DNA from: a virus
Virus record (IMG/VR): IMGVR_UViG_3300024308_000056
Span: 1-26,539 of that record
Length of the DNA: 26,539 bases
Direction: 5' to 3' (one strand)
The notes under the pieces were generated by a model that was not told the origin of the DNA, made no database searches, and was given only the letters and a program-made list of their open reading frames with translations. Shown piece after piece: positions 1-6,957 of this stretch. Positions within the stretch are counted from its first letter, which is position 1; every line of letters begins with the position of its first letter. The position numbers and the translations under genes were made by a program.

Positions 1-77
1 GCTTCCTGATTCATTTCACTGAAGATTCCACCGGGGTACTCACAAACCCCGTGGTTGAATCGCTTAATCCCACTCAT
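1..77 (-). CDS. 5' end of an unidentified gene (partial)
   Basis: Only the first 25 codons lie in the window; the gene runs off the left edge. The reading starts MSGIKRFNHG. The start is chosen because an excellent Shine-Dalgarno (AGGAGGG) lies just upstream of the ATG and a complete promoter lies 23 nt further up. In many phages the portal or another head gene follows the terminase, which is an inference from position only; nothing in the visible residues identifies it. Its leader (AACTAGGAGGGTGTTGGGATG in part) is almost identical to the leader of the partial plus-strand gene at the other end of the window. Confidence 0.6.
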   Translation of the reverse strand, partial: MSGIKRFNHGVCEYPGGIFSEMNQE

Positions 78-106
78 CCCAACACCCTCCTAGTTATCGA
101 TGGCCC

Positions 107-171
107 AATCTACCATCGTTGTTTGATTTGATAAATATCAGGAATGGAACAGTACAGGTCATAGATAGAAC
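107..171 (-). promoter_or_regulatory. Phage-type promoter with tandem GTTCYA boxes
   Basis: On the minus strand: box 1 GTTCTA at 171-166, box 2 GTTCCA at 150-145, -35 TTTATC at 135-130, 17-bp spacer, -10 TAGATT at 112-107. Predicted +1 is near 100, giving a 23-nt leader to the ATG at 77. It separates the terminase genes from the next leftward unit. The spacing is identical to the other members of the promoter family in this window. Confidence 0.7.
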
Positions 172-172
172 A

Positions 173-1609
173 CTAGCCACGGACCGCTGCGATGGGGTCG
201 AACTTCTTCCCAGCCAGCACACGATAGCGGATGGCGTCATAGGCATGGTCCTCTGCTGAGGTGTCTACGTCATCCGGATTCTTGGGGTCACGAGGCAGCA
301 CTGGAAGCTGGGCAATCGCTGAGCGGCAATGATCCATGAAGTAGATTGCAGGACGCTCGGGGTACTCCTTGCCGGCCTCCTTCACGCGGGATCGCAGCAA
401 CTCTAGGCCGATCTTGCGGGTTCCAGGCGCCTTATCAGACTTGCCCCAGCGGATGCCAACGGATGCCATCTCATCGGCGATAGTAGGCGTCCCAGGTTGG
501 GACACTGCACTGATTTGGTTGTCGGCTGGTCCTGGCATGACATTGCGCGAGATATGGCCCGATTGTCGCATGGCCGCTTCACGGTCCTTTATGCCTTGGG
601 CAACCTCACGCGGGGCCATCTTCAAGCCCTCATTAGGAGCCTTGGCCCCATACCATTCCCCGCACAGGATGATAGACCCACGGGGCGGACAGAATTTGTC
701 GCCGTTGGGGAGCGTTGCCTCTGTGCCATCAGCCTCAGCCCACCAGCACACAGAGAACGGGTGGGTGCTACCCCAGTCAAAGGATCGATCCACGGTCCAG
801 CTATGCGGGACATTAAATGCAGGAACGATGACCCGCTCCGACCAAACATCATCCAGCGCACCGCCAGCCACGATGTTCCAGTCACCGGAAAGCATCGCCT
901 TAATTAGCGCGGCATTGCCCAAGCCCTCTAGGCGATCGGCATAGTCGGGGTCATTCTCAGTCAGAGTCGGGTTGTCATCCAGACGGGCGGGGATGTACTG
1001 CCGCTTCAGGCCACCCTCCTTCTTATCCATCTGGACGATTGCCAGCGGCGGGGCATTATCTACAAATCCAGCCTTGACCCAGTTGTGGCCGGGGCCACCA
1101 GGATTAGAGCCGCATAGTATTCTCGGGAATAGCCCCTTCATGGCAGGCGGAACTACGAGTCCACCTAGACGCAGACGACCGCGAAGATACCGGTACATAG
1201 ATGCGCTGAAGTGAGTCAACTCATCCATCAGCAGCACATGGATTTCGGCACCCTGATACTTGATTACATCCTTCTCATGCTGAAGGTGGCAAAGGTGAAT
1301 CTTCGCCCCATTCCAGAACTCAATGAAGTTCTTTGAGTAGTTGATCTTCACATGCCCCGCATCGATCCACTCACCGAGTAGGGCAGGGAAGCTAGTCGGG
1401 CCTTCCATGTGATTCTTATACAGGTCATCGAACAGACGCCGGAACAAGTAGACCTGCAAACCCGGAACCGTCGCGCACCACATGATCGAGGCCACGCGGA
1501 AAAGGTGGCTCTTACCGCCACCCGCCGCGCCGCCGTATAGGATTTCAGTCGCCTCAGACTCATACGCAATGGTCTGCTTAGCGTGAAGACTAAGGTTAAG
1601 TCCCGCCAT
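173..1609 (-). CDS. terL: Terminase large subunit
   Basis: The 478-residue product is the packaging ATPase/nuclease motor that docks on the portal, translocates DNA into the prohead and cuts the concatemer. The N-terminal ATPase has a Walker A GGAAGGGKS (26-34) and a Walker B VLLMDE (125-130), followed by a GSNPGG segment (168-173) suiting the coupling motif. The C-terminal RNase H-like nuclease domain begins around FDWG (D278) and carries a late acidic motif HAYDAIRY (D458). Length is usual for the family. The ATG at 1609 lies inside the end of the small-subunit gene (14-nt overlap), the normal TerS-TerL arrangement. It is last in the transcription unit that begins near 7929. Confidence 0.93.
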   Translation of the reverse strand: MAGLNLSLHAKQTIAYESEATEILYGGAAGGGKSHLFRVASIMWCATVPGLQVYLFRRLFDDLYKNHMEGPTSFPALLGEWIDAGHVKINYSKNFIEFWNGAKIHLCHLQHEKDVIKYQGAEIHVLLMDELTHFSASMYRYLRGRLRLGGLVVPPAMKGLFPRILCGSNPGGPGHNWVKAGFVDNAPPLAIVQMDKKEGGLKRQYIPARLDDNPTLTENDPDYADRLEGLGNAALIKAMLSGDWNIVAGGALDDVWSERVIVPAFNVPHSWTVDRSFDWGSTHPFSVCWWAEADGTEATLPNGDKFCPPRGSIILCGEWYGAKAPNEGLKMAPREVAQGIKDREAAMRQSGHISRNVMPGPADNQISAVSQPGTPTIADEMASVGIRWGKSDKAPGTRKIGLELLRSRVKEAGKEYPERPAIYFMDHCRSAIAQLPVLPRDPKNPDDVDTSAEDHAYDAIRYRVLAGKKFDPIAAVRG

Positions 1610-1889
1610 CTGGCTTTGTCAGGGTCAAATTGATGATAGGACCACCCTTGTTCTCGACCTCTGCCTTAACCTCAGATCGGCTTAGCTTAGGCGCAGCGAA
1701 CTCGGCCAACTGGGCAAGCCGCTGCAATGCCTTGTCAGGGTCATCTGCCGCCACATGCTCAAGCCAACGTGCGACGTTCTCAGCGTTGTCCTCTAGCAGA
1801 CGTGTAACCGTCTCTCTAAACGCTGTAGTGGCCTTGTTGGGCACCCCAGGCTTCCTGCCGCCCGTTTTAGGTTTGTTAGGACCTGCCAT
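1596..1889 (-). CDS. terS: Terminase small subunit-like protein
   Basis: A 97-residue basic protein directly upstream of, and overlapping, the large terminase. The N-terminus contains GGRKPGVPNKATTA (10-23), a motif common at the start of phage small-terminase-type and other DNA-binding proteins. The middle is helical (LLEDNAENVARWLEHV), and the last 20 residues look extended. The role would be recognition of the packaging site and regulation of the large-subunit ATPase. Identification rests on the N-terminal motif plus position; the sequence is shorter than many small terminases (often 140-180 residues), so it could be a minimal form. Confidence 0.7.
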   Translation of the reverse strand: MAGPNKPKTGGRKPGVPNKATTAFRETVTRLLEDNAENVARWLEHVAADDPDKALQRLAQLAEFAAPKLSRSEVKAEVENKGGPIINLTLTKPDGGT

Positions 1890-1924
1890 CTCTGTTTCCG
1901 TCTACTTTTTCGATATATCGAATA

Positions 1925-2158
1925 CTACACGATCTTCCAATCAGGGTCATTCTGAGTCTGAACCCAGCGAATTGTATCCCAGCGACTGTCACACGATGCT
2001 ACAACCATGAATCTTGAACTATCACCGTCAATAGCCCCAACTCGCTCCCACATCAGTCGGTCAATATCCACCCCTACAGCCATTGCCGTCCGCTGCTGAG
2101 CGTTCCTAGCCTTCCTAGTCAAAGGCTCCATCTTGAATGGCTTGCCTACCTTATTCAT
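1925..2158 (-). CDS. Hypothetical protein, 77 aa
   Basis: A small mixed-charge protein beginning MNKVGKPFKMEPLTRKARN. Not recognised. It has a basic N-terminal 25 residues and a C-terminal part rich in Trp, Asp and Val (SRWDTIRWVQTQNDPDW). No membrane segment. The start overlaps the stop of the upstream gene by 8 nt, so translation is probably coupled. It lies immediately before the small terminase. Confidence 0.7.
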   Translation of the reverse strand: MNKVGKPFKMEPLTRKARNAQQRTAMAVGVDIDRLMWERVGAIDGDSSRFMVVASCDSRWDTIRWVQTQNDPDWKIV

Positions 2159-2384
2159 CTACCTTCCTATCCTTTGTCTTTACAGTCAAACGGTAGACCT
2201 GCCCATTGTGTTCAGAGTAAATATTTCCATCAGAGTCATGCTCGCCGTGGAACATCACAAGGTCATTTCCAAATTTCACACAGTAACAAGTAATTTTAGT
2301 TAACTGGATAATTTGTTTATCACCTTCATCGACTGGATCAATCCCAGTTTCTGCAATAAATACTTGGCGGTCCCACTCATTCAC
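2151..2384 (-). CDS. Hypothetical protein, 77 aa
   Basis: Not recognised. The acidic protein begins with GTG (MNEWDRQVFIAETG). The GTG is used because the ATG at 2380 is out of frame, and a GGGGAG sequence stands just upstream. The central part alternates hydrophobic residues (IIQLTKITCYCVKFGNDLVMF), suggesting a small beta-rich fold. No signal peptide. It sits between two other small genes in the same unit. Confidence 0.65.
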   Translation of the reverse strand: MNEWDRQVFIAETGIDPVDEGDKQIIQLTKITCYCVKFGNDLVMFHGEHDSDGNIYSEHNGQVYRLTVKTKDRKVDE

Positions 2385-2387
2385 GCC

Positions 2388-2561
2388 TCACTCCCCATCC
2401 AGTCCGAGTTTTTTCATTAGGGCGTCTGCGGTTTCATCATCCATGGAACCTATAATCCCCATCATTTCATGGACAATTTCTTGGTTGTTTGATAAGTATT
2501 CATCTTTCTCAGCCAATGAAGCCAACTCAGCCCTAAGCTTGATCTTGTCGCCTGCGGTCAT
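2388..2561 (-). CDS. Small acidic protein, 57 aa
   Basis: A short gene starting MTAGDKIKLRAELASLAEKD and ending MKKLGLDGE. It is preceded by a strong AGGAGGG Shine-Dalgarno nine bases before the ATG and overlaps the upstream zinc-finger gene by 4 nt (ATGA). The composition is helical and acidic, with a run of Met/Ile in the middle (EMMGIIGSMDDE). No family recognised. Confidence 0.7.
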   Translation of the reverse strand: MTAGDKIKLRAELASLAEKDEYLSNNQEIVHEMMGIIGSMDDETADALMKKLGLDGE

Positions 2562-2773
2562 ACGTAAGCCCTCCTAATCCAGTATCCATTACCGTCACAA
2601 TTCGGGCATTGTGCCTTGGGATTTGAGAATGCGTACCCGCCAAGGGTCTCATCGATATATCCAAGACCGCCGCAGCATTCGCACTCTTCCTCTCGCTCAA
2701 GCGGCATCACCGTCAAATGCCGGAACCTGGCATCTGCCTTCAGCGACTCCTCTACCACTTCAGTCATTGACAT
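2558..2773 (-). CDS. Small DnaJ-type zinc-finger protein
   Basis: 71 residues. The second half carries paired motifs CECCGGLGY and CPNCDGNGYW, matching the CxxCxGxG repeats of the DnaJ cysteine-rich domain, so it should bind one zinc ion. There is no J domain; such stand-alone proteins are common in phages and have no established role. The ATG at 2773 is chosen because it overlaps the upstream gene's stop region (ATGTCAATGACTGA); a second ATG at 2767 is possible. A longer in-frame extension would run deep into the upstream gene. Confidence 0.75.
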   Translation of the reverse strand: MSMTEVVEESLKADARFRHLTVMPLEREEECECCGGLGYIDETLGGYAFSNPKAQCPNCDGNGYWIRRAYV

Positions 2774-3176
2774 TGGACACCTCTGGGCGAGCGGCGAGCA
2801 TGGCCCCAAACACCATTGCGGCAGTGCTTTCCTTGGTCAGCGGACCGCGCTCGTCCAGAACGTCCTCGGGGATTCCTGCCGTTGAGCGACCTGAGGCCTC
2901 AAAGTGCTGGCGCGGCGTCCATTTAGGACCTGCGCAGTGCTCCGCCATTACCGCAGCACGTCCTGCGTCCAGCATCTCTTCAGTCGGCTCCACCGGCACC
3001 AACACGTAACCTTGGAGCTGATCGTCACGAAGTGCCTCCTCGATAGCGCGACCTGCTTCCTCTGCACCGTCGATTCCTTGATCAAATGCGTAGGCAATAA
3101 ATGGAAGCGCAGCCCTAGCAGCATCAATTAGACCCTTACCCGCCGTAGTGCTGGTGTCGATCTGTTCTAGGTTCAT
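2760..3176 (-). CDS. Hypothetical phage protein, 138 aa
   Basis: Starts MNLEQIDTSTTAGKG, with GAGGTGATCG as ribosome binding site and an ATGA overlap with the upstream gene. Contains VLVPVEPTEEMLDAGRAAV (around residues 68-86). This 'PVEPTxEMLxAG' sequence recurs in many small phage proteins of unknown function, often beside 'WxxM' segments. The C-terminal 40 residues are Ala-rich and helical. Cytoplasmic; no catalytic motif seen. Confidence 0.75.
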   Translation of the reverse strand: MNLEQIDTSTTAGKGLIDAARAALPFIAYAFDQGIDGAEEAGRAIEEALRDDQLQGYVLVPVEPTEEMLDAGRAAVMAEHCAGPKWTPRQHFEASGRSTAGIPEDVLDERGPLTKESTAAMVFGAMLAARPEVSNVND

Positions 3177-3457
3177 TCGATCACCTCGCGGAAGCAAACA
3201 GGCTTCCAACCAGGACGGATACCATCGGCAGCGGCTTCTTTACTCGCGTAGAAGTTGTATCCAAGGCCAACTTCTTCATGATGGTTAACCCAAATCTCTC
3301 GCGGCTCAGGCTTGATGCGGTAAAGTCTTGCCGGGATTTCTGACGAAATCTCGACCATATCAACCCAATAGCCATGGCCTTCAAGCATCTGAATCACTTT
3401 TCCTTCTGCCAAAGCCTGCACCAGCGGCAGGTAGTCCCGTGCGTTGTCCTTGTTCAT
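3173..3457 (-). CDS. Hypothetical phage protein, 94 aa
   Basis: Starts MNKDNARDYLPLVQALAEGK and contains RLYRIKPEPREIWVN (45-59). The 'YRIKPEPxEIWV' segment is a recurring signature of small phage accessory proteins of unknown function. The first half reads like a short helix followed by a strand (GKVIQMLEGHGYWVDM). Its stop overlaps the next start by ATGA, so it is translationally coupled to the 138-residue protein. Confidence 0.75.
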   Translation of the reverse strand: MNKDNARDYLPLVQALAEGKVIQMLEGHGYWVDMVEISSEIPARLYRIKPEPREIWVNHHEEVGLGYNFYASKEAAADGIRPGWKPVCFREVIE

Positions 3458-3476
3458 CCCTTATTCCTCTCAGTTG

Positions 3477-3851
3477 TTAGATTTCTTCCCATCGAGCACG
3501 CATGCGCTCAATAGCCTCATACGGCACGCCATGCACATTCTTGAAATTGCCCGTAGCCTCGATCACGCGGACGGGAATGTTCAGGCTAGCTGCCATATCA
3601 AAGTAAGGCTGCATTTCCCACTTCTGCGTGAAAGTGTTAGAAACCACCACATGGCGTCCAGCTTCAAGCATCCTGCGGGCCCCAGACTGGCACCAGCCAT
3701 GCGCAGCGCGAAGCTTCGACGGATCAAACACATATCCGACATAGGGCTGGACGAAGTACATATCAGCCTCAATGTGGTGGTGCATTTGCATCGACTTAGC
3801 CAGAGTGGACTTGCCACTACCCGGAAGGCCGCGAATCAGTACCAATTCCAT
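3477..3851 (-). CDS. P-loop kinase-like protein (polynucleotide kinase fold)
   Basis: 124 residues. The N-terminus MELVLIRGLPGSGKSTLAK has a perfect Walker A (GLPGSGKS, 8-15) right after the first strand, as in the 5'-kinase domain of T4 polynucleotide kinase and other small AAA_33-type kinases. EADMYF (29-34) gives an Asp in the usual phosphate-acceptor position, and VVVSNTFTQKWEMQPY (69-84) resembles the lid/strand region. It lacks the phosphatase domain. RNA or DNA end-phosphorylation is a plausible role, but the substrate cannot be told from sequence. Confidence 0.75.
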   Translation of the reverse strand: MELVLIRGLPGSGKSTLAKSMQMHHHIEADMYFVQPYVGYVFDPSKLRAAHGWCQSGARRMLEAGRHVVVSNTFTQKWEMQPYFDMAASLNIPVRVIEATGNFKNVHGVPYEAIERMRARWEEI

Positions 3852-3856
3852 TTAAC

Positions 3857-4054
3857 TCATCCGTAGATAACGCCCCTCTGGCGCACCTCAATCATGCTGT
3901 ATTTGTGGCCGCAGTGACAGATAGGCTGCTGGAACTGACTGTTCCAGATTTGTTCGTAATCTACCTCATGGACAGGGTAGTCCGTGTCCTCATCGCAAAC
4001 GGGGCACGACAGTTCAAGCCACGGATACAGCGTTGCCATTGGTACGTGGCGCAT
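3857..4054 (-). CDS. Small zinc-ribbon-like protein
   Basis: 65 residues. It has CPVC (18-21 region) and, 28 residues later, CHCGHKY, which together would make a four-ligand zinc site (Cys/Cys...Cys/Cys or His). The ATG at 4054 overlaps the spanin stop as TGATG, which fixes the start. Located just downstream of the lysis genes; no known lysis role. Function unknown. Confidence 0.65.
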   Translation of the reverse strand: MRHVPMATLYPWLELSCPVCDEDTDYPVHEVDYEQIWNSQFQQPICHCGHKYSMIEVRQRGVIYG

Positions 4055-4602
4055 CAATTAGCCTTCGGAATCATGCACTTACTGTAAAGCTCTCGGGTAG
4101 CCGTCAGTTCGGATTGGAGCCACTGGACTTGGTTGTCTGCGTCTGCGCCGATCCGAAGAACTCTTCCGAAAGCCTCTGCTGGTACTGAGGCTTGCTCATC
4201 CGATCCGCTGGAAGTGGGGCCAAGGGCGCTACCTGCTGGTACTCGCTGGGACATACAAGCTGCCCATTCGCCGCGCAGCCGGATACGGTCATTGCGAAGA
4301 TCATCAACAATAGTTTGCTGCGCATGGATAGCCGACTCCCGTCCGGCCTCATAGTTACGCTCGGCCTCAGCCGACTTGGATTTATATTCGATGAGAGCCG
4401 CTTGGGCCTTCTCACGGGCCGTAGCCGCCGCCTGAGCCGCCTTGGCAGTTGCCGCCACTACCTTATCCCGATAGGAAGCATAGGCGTCCTGAGTCTCCCC
4501 AAGACGCCACGTCTGCACCCCAGCCACCAGGAGGAATGCAGTAGCCAATGCCGCAAACAGCGTAGCGCGTGCGCCCCCTAGGGCTAGGATTATGGCGTTC
4601 AT
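4054..4602 (-). CDS. Inner-membrane spanin subunit (Rz-like, DUF2514 type)
   Basis: 182 residues. Residues about 10-32 (ARATLFAALATAFLLVAGVQTW) form one N-terminal membrane anchor; the remainder is periplasmic and Ala/Lys/Glu-rich coiled coil (TAKAAQAAATAREKAQAAL onward), with a conserved Cys (ACMSQ). With its partner it bridges the periplasm and fuses inner and outer membrane after the endolysin has cut the wall. The ATG at 4602 is preferred over an upstream TTG because it lies in a TAATG with the end of a preceding short reading frame. The o-spanin gene is entirely inside it in another frame. Confidence 0.8.
   Translation of the reverse strand: MNAIILALGGARATLFAALATAFLLVAGVQTWRLGETQDAYASYRDKVVAATAKAAQAAATAREKAQAALIEYKSKSAEAERNYEAGRESAIHAQQTIVDDLRNDRIRLRGEWAACMSQRVPAGSALGPTSSGSDEQASVPAEAFGRVLRIGADADNQVQWLQSELTATRELYSKCMIPKAN
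4104..4325 (-). CDS. Outer-membrane lipoprotein spanin subunit (Rz1-like), embedded
   Basis: 73 residues, read in a different frame wholly within the Rz-like gene. The start MRSKLLLMIFAMTVSGC is a lipoprotein signal with lipobox VSGC (Cys17), so the mature protein would be lipidated and sent to the outer membrane. The short mature part is Pro/Gln-rich (LVCPSEYQQVAPLAPLPADR), typical of Rz1. A GGGAG ribosome binding site lies upstream of the ATG at 4325. Full nesting is one of the known spanin gene layouts. The lipobox plus context make this a confident call despite overlap. Confidence 0.85.
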   Translation of the reverse strand: MRSKLLLMIFAMTVSGCAANGQLVCPSEYQQVAPLAPLPADRMSKPQYQQRLSEEFFGSAQTQTTKSSGSNPN

Positions 4603-4691
4603 TACAGCCAGTCGATCACTTCGATGCAATCAGGAGTGTTCTGCGACTAGCCTTCAACACCATTATCAATCCAACCGTTCTTATCATTCAT
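4602..4691 (-). other. Short reading frame interrupted by an in-frame amber codon
   Basis: From ATG 4691 the frame reads 14 codons (MNDKNGWIDNGVEG), a TAG, then 14 more codons (SQNTPDCIEVIDWL) to a TAA that overlaps the spanin start as TAATG. Both halves look like ordinary protein and the second half ends exactly at the next start, as coupled genes do here. It may be a decayed small gene or one with an amber mutation; it is too short for a firm call. It fills the gap between holin and spanin genes. Confidence 0.25.
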
Positions 4692-4703
4692 CTCATTGCC
4701 CTC

Positions 4704-5075
4704 TTAGTCTACTTTCTTCACTTGCTTAACGCTGGTAGCAGCCGGGATTAGGCCAGTAGCCAGCAGGGAAACGCCGATCAGGCCATGCACAGCAGCCGGG
4801 ATGGCGTCTAGCATACGATCAGGCAACATTGCATAAAAAGCAACTACTGCTGCGAAGTTGATGCCTGCCAGGTGGGTAGACCAGCGCTTCCACCAGCTAA
4901 CCTTGACAGGCTGGACAGTGATCGGCGGGCCGTCCGGCTTCTTGTCAGGTTCTAAGATGATCGTGTCATCGGAACCGGCAATGCGCGGAGGCTCAAGAAT
5001 AATAGGGTCATCAGAACCCATAGGTTTAACTACGCCTTGGGGATCAAGGATGATTGGATCATCTGGCGTCTGCAT
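4704..5075 (-). CDS. Putative holin with repeated acidic N-terminus
   Basis: 123 residues. After a soluble N-terminus come WWKRW (near 61), a first hydrophobic segment (HLAGINFAAVVAFYAML) and a second (AIPAAVHGLIGVSLLATGLI), ending in a basic tail (SVKQVKKVD). Two membrane segments with a lysine-rich end, set between spanin and endolysin genes, suit a small class II-type holin that sets lysis timing. The first 45 residues hold three near-copies of DDPIILEP separated by short linkers, which is unusual for a holin. It overlaps the upstream gene by 17 nt. Confidence 0.65.
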   Translation of the reverse strand: MQTPDDPIILDPQGVVKPMGSDDPIILEPPRIAGSDDTIILEPDKKPDGPPITVQPVKVSWWKRWSTHLAGINFAAVVAFYAMLPDRMLDAIPAAVHGLIGVSLLATGLIPAATSVKQVKKVD

Positions 5076-5439
5076 GGGATTTTTCCTTTTCTTTCAGTTT
5101 GGCGGAAGCTTCTTTCTCTATCTCTTCGCGCATCCACTGAGGCATGCGTCCGTAGATTGATGAAAGGTAAGTTTGAGAACGATCAGACTCAGCCTTACGC
5201 TCAGATAGATCGTTATCGTATCGGTTGAACTCGCGGCTCATCCATACAGCCCCCATCGCCATACTTACTAGCATCATGCAGCAAAGGCATACGCAAATCC
5301 AAACACCTATACCGCCTGCATTTACCTGGATCGAGCTAGTAGTATTGCCAGAATTAAGGCTAAGAACCTTGTCAGCCTTATCTGTAAATCTATCCAGCGC
5401 CTCAATCAACGCCCGCTGATCCCCCTGAGAATCGCTCAT
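5059..5439 (-). CDS. Single-pass membrane protein of the lysis cluster
   Basis: 126 residues: a soluble N-terminal 45 residues, one long hydrophobic segment (GVWICVCLCCMMLVSMAMGAV, about 45-65) unusually rich in Cys and Met, then a charged C-terminus of coiled-coil character (REEIEKEASAKLKEKEK). Its start overlaps the upstream stop as TAATG. Position suggests a second holin, antiholin or lysis regulator, but no family is recognised. Confidence 0.6.
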   Translation of the reverse strand: MSDSQGDQRALIEALDRFTDKADKVLSLNSGNTTSSIQVNAGGIGVWICVCLCCMMLVSMAMGAVWMSREFNRYDNDLSERKAESDRSQTYLSSIYGRMPQWMREEIEKEASAKLKEKEKSHADAR

Positions 5440-5708
5440 TATCGGTCTCGCCTATATGGTTCCGAGAATACAGGTACTTCCATTTTAACAGCAATCCTAT
5501 AGACCACATCCCTAAGAGCGTGGATTTCTCCCTTTAGCTCATTAATGGATGAAGCCTTCATATAGTCCTCAGATACCTTCAGCTTAAAGTCTGTATGGGC
5601 TTTCCATAGCGCCCAAACCCAAGCGATCAGACCGCTAATCCCTATACCCATCAAAGATAGGATCGGACCAATATAGGCTTCCATATTATTCTGCCACCAT
5701 GTGTTCAT
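5439..5708 (-). CDS. Small membrane protein with coiled-coil tail (lysis cluster)
   Basis: 89 residues. One hydrophobic segment (GPILSLMGIGISGLIAWVWAL, about 14-34) followed by a charged helix (VSEDYMKASSINELKGEIHALRD). This TM-then-coiled-coil layout resembles many phage lysis-cassette proteins. An AGAGG ribosome binding site precedes the ATG. It lies directly downstream of the endolysin gene. Confidence 0.6.
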   Translation of the reverse strand: MNTWWQNNMEAYIGPILSLMGIGISGLIAWVWALWKAHTDFKLKVSEDYMKASSINELKGEIHALRDVVYRIAVKMEVPVFSEPYRRDR

Positions 5709-5774
5709 GGGGATTACCTCTTACTGCTGATTGCAGTTCAAGGCTACCCACGCTGGCTGAACCTCGCGTGCAGG

Positions 5775-6452
5775 TCATCGAATCACCCAAGCGGCGGCGT
5801 ACTTCTGCGTCCACGTCTTTCGGTCGCTTAGGCCCAAATTTCCGCCGTTCACCACCTTAGTTACAGCATCCACCGAGCCTCGATCAGCAATCTCATTCAG
5901 CCCGTTAGCGCGCCAGAACCAAATCGCCGAGGCAACCGCCCCATCCGGATTGGCTACACGGTCCGGATTCTCTAGAAGGCTTTCGTCTCCCAGCCATGCG
6001 CGGCTGAATCGCTTGTAGTTATCGCGGCCTGTAAGTTGTTTGATCCCTCGGCCACGGAAGCGCCAGCCATCGCCAGGCTGCGTATTACCAAGATTCTTAC
6101 GCCCCCACTCACCGCCGTACAGGATGTTGGCAAGCGCATTCTGATGGGCTGGCTGATCGGCCAGTTTCCAGCCGGTCCGCTTGCGTACATCAGAATCAAT
6201 CCGGCCAAACTTCTTTGAATCGGCGTCGCTGATCCGGTGACGGCCAAACGTCTTTAGGATCGCATCCGCCGAGTAGTTCAAACTTTCGACTACCGTGCGG
6301 AATCCTCCGCTCTCCACATGAACCTGCCCGAGGAACATGGATGCTCGCTTTACGTTATCCATGATCCCAGCTGCCTTCATCTGCTTAACTAGCTCATCCG
6401 CATATTTTGCGGCGGCTGGGGCGATTCGGGTAATGGCTTGGGCGGTAATCAT
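5775..6452 (-). CDS. Endolysin, glycoside hydrolase family 19 (chitinase-like)
   Basis: 225 residues, one catalytic domain with no signal peptide or separate wall-binding domain. GH19 enzymes cut beta-1,4 links; the phage members act as peptidoglycan muramidase/endolysins. Visible motifs are HVESGGF with the general acid Glu47, a second acidic region at LYGGEWGRKNLGN (Glu115) and WRFRGRGIKQLTGRDNY (130-146), the family signature. Release to the periplasm would need the holin genes downstream. Oddly, the ATG has no Shine-Dalgarno: it is preceded by UUCUUU directly after a strong hairpin. Confidence 0.9.
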   Translation of the reverse strand: MITAQAITRIAPAAAKYADELVKQMKAAGIMDNVKRASMFLGQVHVESGGFRTVVESLNYSADAILKTFGRHRISDADSKKFGRIDSDVRKRTGWKLADQPAHQNALANILYGGEWGRKNLGNTQPGDGWRFRGRGIKQLTGRDNYKRFSRAWLGDESLLENPDRVANPDGAVASAIWFWRANGLNEIADRGSVDAVTKVVNGGNLGLSDRKTWTQKYAAAWVIR

Positions 6453-6500
6453 AAAGAATCAGGGCGGTGGTTTACGCGATGGTAAGCCAATCCGCCCTGA
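6453..6500 (-). terminator. Stem-loop directly before the endolysin start
   Basis: A 9-bp GC-rich stem (TCAGGGCGG with CCGCCCTGA, 6492-6500 and 6459-6467) is extended inside by TGG/CCA and TTAC/GTAA pairs. On the minus strand it is followed by TTCTTT and then the endolysin ATG. The stem plus U-rich tail resembles an intrinsic terminator or attenuator; it may instead be a translational control hairpin. Confidence 0.5.
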
Positions 6501-6521
6501 CGTGCAAATAATAGAATTCAA

Positions 6522-6734
6522 TCACTCAGTTGGACCATTAAGGTCTAACTTCAGAAAATGGGTAGGGTAAACCCTGTGATTAGCAAATCCACTTTCAGTA
6601 AGCCAACCATCATCCGCGTCCAGATAAGCAATGTAGAAATCCTTCCCATCACTAACGACGCACGTCTCCCCGAACAAATCCTGCTCATACGGGTCTTTGA
6701 TCCTTTCAAGTTTTGCGTACATATCAGTTCTCAT
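6522..6734 (-). CDS. Hypothetical protein, 70 aa
   Basis: Starts MRTDMYAKLERIKDPYEQD at an ATG lying inside the end of the upstream gene (11-nt overlap). An upstream in-frame TTG exists but would lengthen the overlap to 59 nt. Alternating hydrophobic/charged residues (TCVVSDGKDFYIAYLDADD) suggest a small beta-sheet protein. Not recognised. Confidence 0.6.
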   Translation of the reverse strand: MRTDMYAKLERIKDPYEQDLFGETCVVSDGKDFYIAYLDADDGWLTESGFANHRVYPTHFLKLDLNGPTE

Positions 6735-6957
6735 CCAGTCCAAGAAGTAGTGTTCGCCTTTTACGCTGATCTTCGGAAGCAAATTGGTTATTTCTTAAGT
6801 CAGTATGCTCCGCGTGCTTCTCAGGGTCGAATTCAACCTCGCTTGTTACCCCGCCCTGAGCGTAGTATCCGCCGCCGCCCTCATTGTGTAGCACCTTAAC
6901 AACCGCATCCTGATCCTCAAACGCTTGAAGCCACGCAATCAGTTCATGAACCTTCAT
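6724..6957 (-). CDS. Small phage protein of the 'KVxELIxxLQ' type
   Basis: 77 residues beginning MKVHELIAWLQAFEDQDAVV. Many phage and prophage proteins of unknown function start this way (a short helix followed by 'DA.V.V' strand). The middle is Gly-rich (HNEGGGGYYAQGG) and then acidic. Coupled to the upstream gene by TGATG. No catalytic residues apparent. Confidence 0.7.
   Translation of the reverse strand: MKVHELIAWLQAFEDQDAVVKVLHNEGGGGYYAQGGVTSEVEFDPEKHAEHTDLRNNQFASEDQRKRRTLLLGLDEN

Noticed and set aside
369-944. Long plus-strand frames opposite the large terminase (191 and 136 codons)
   Set aside because: They are shadows of the terminase gene, have no ribosome binding site or family resemblance, and all genes nearby run leftward.
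5684-5776. 30-codon frame overlapping the endolysin stop (ATGACCTGC start)
   Set aside because: It runs into the next gene, has no ribosome binding site of its own and no protein-like features.
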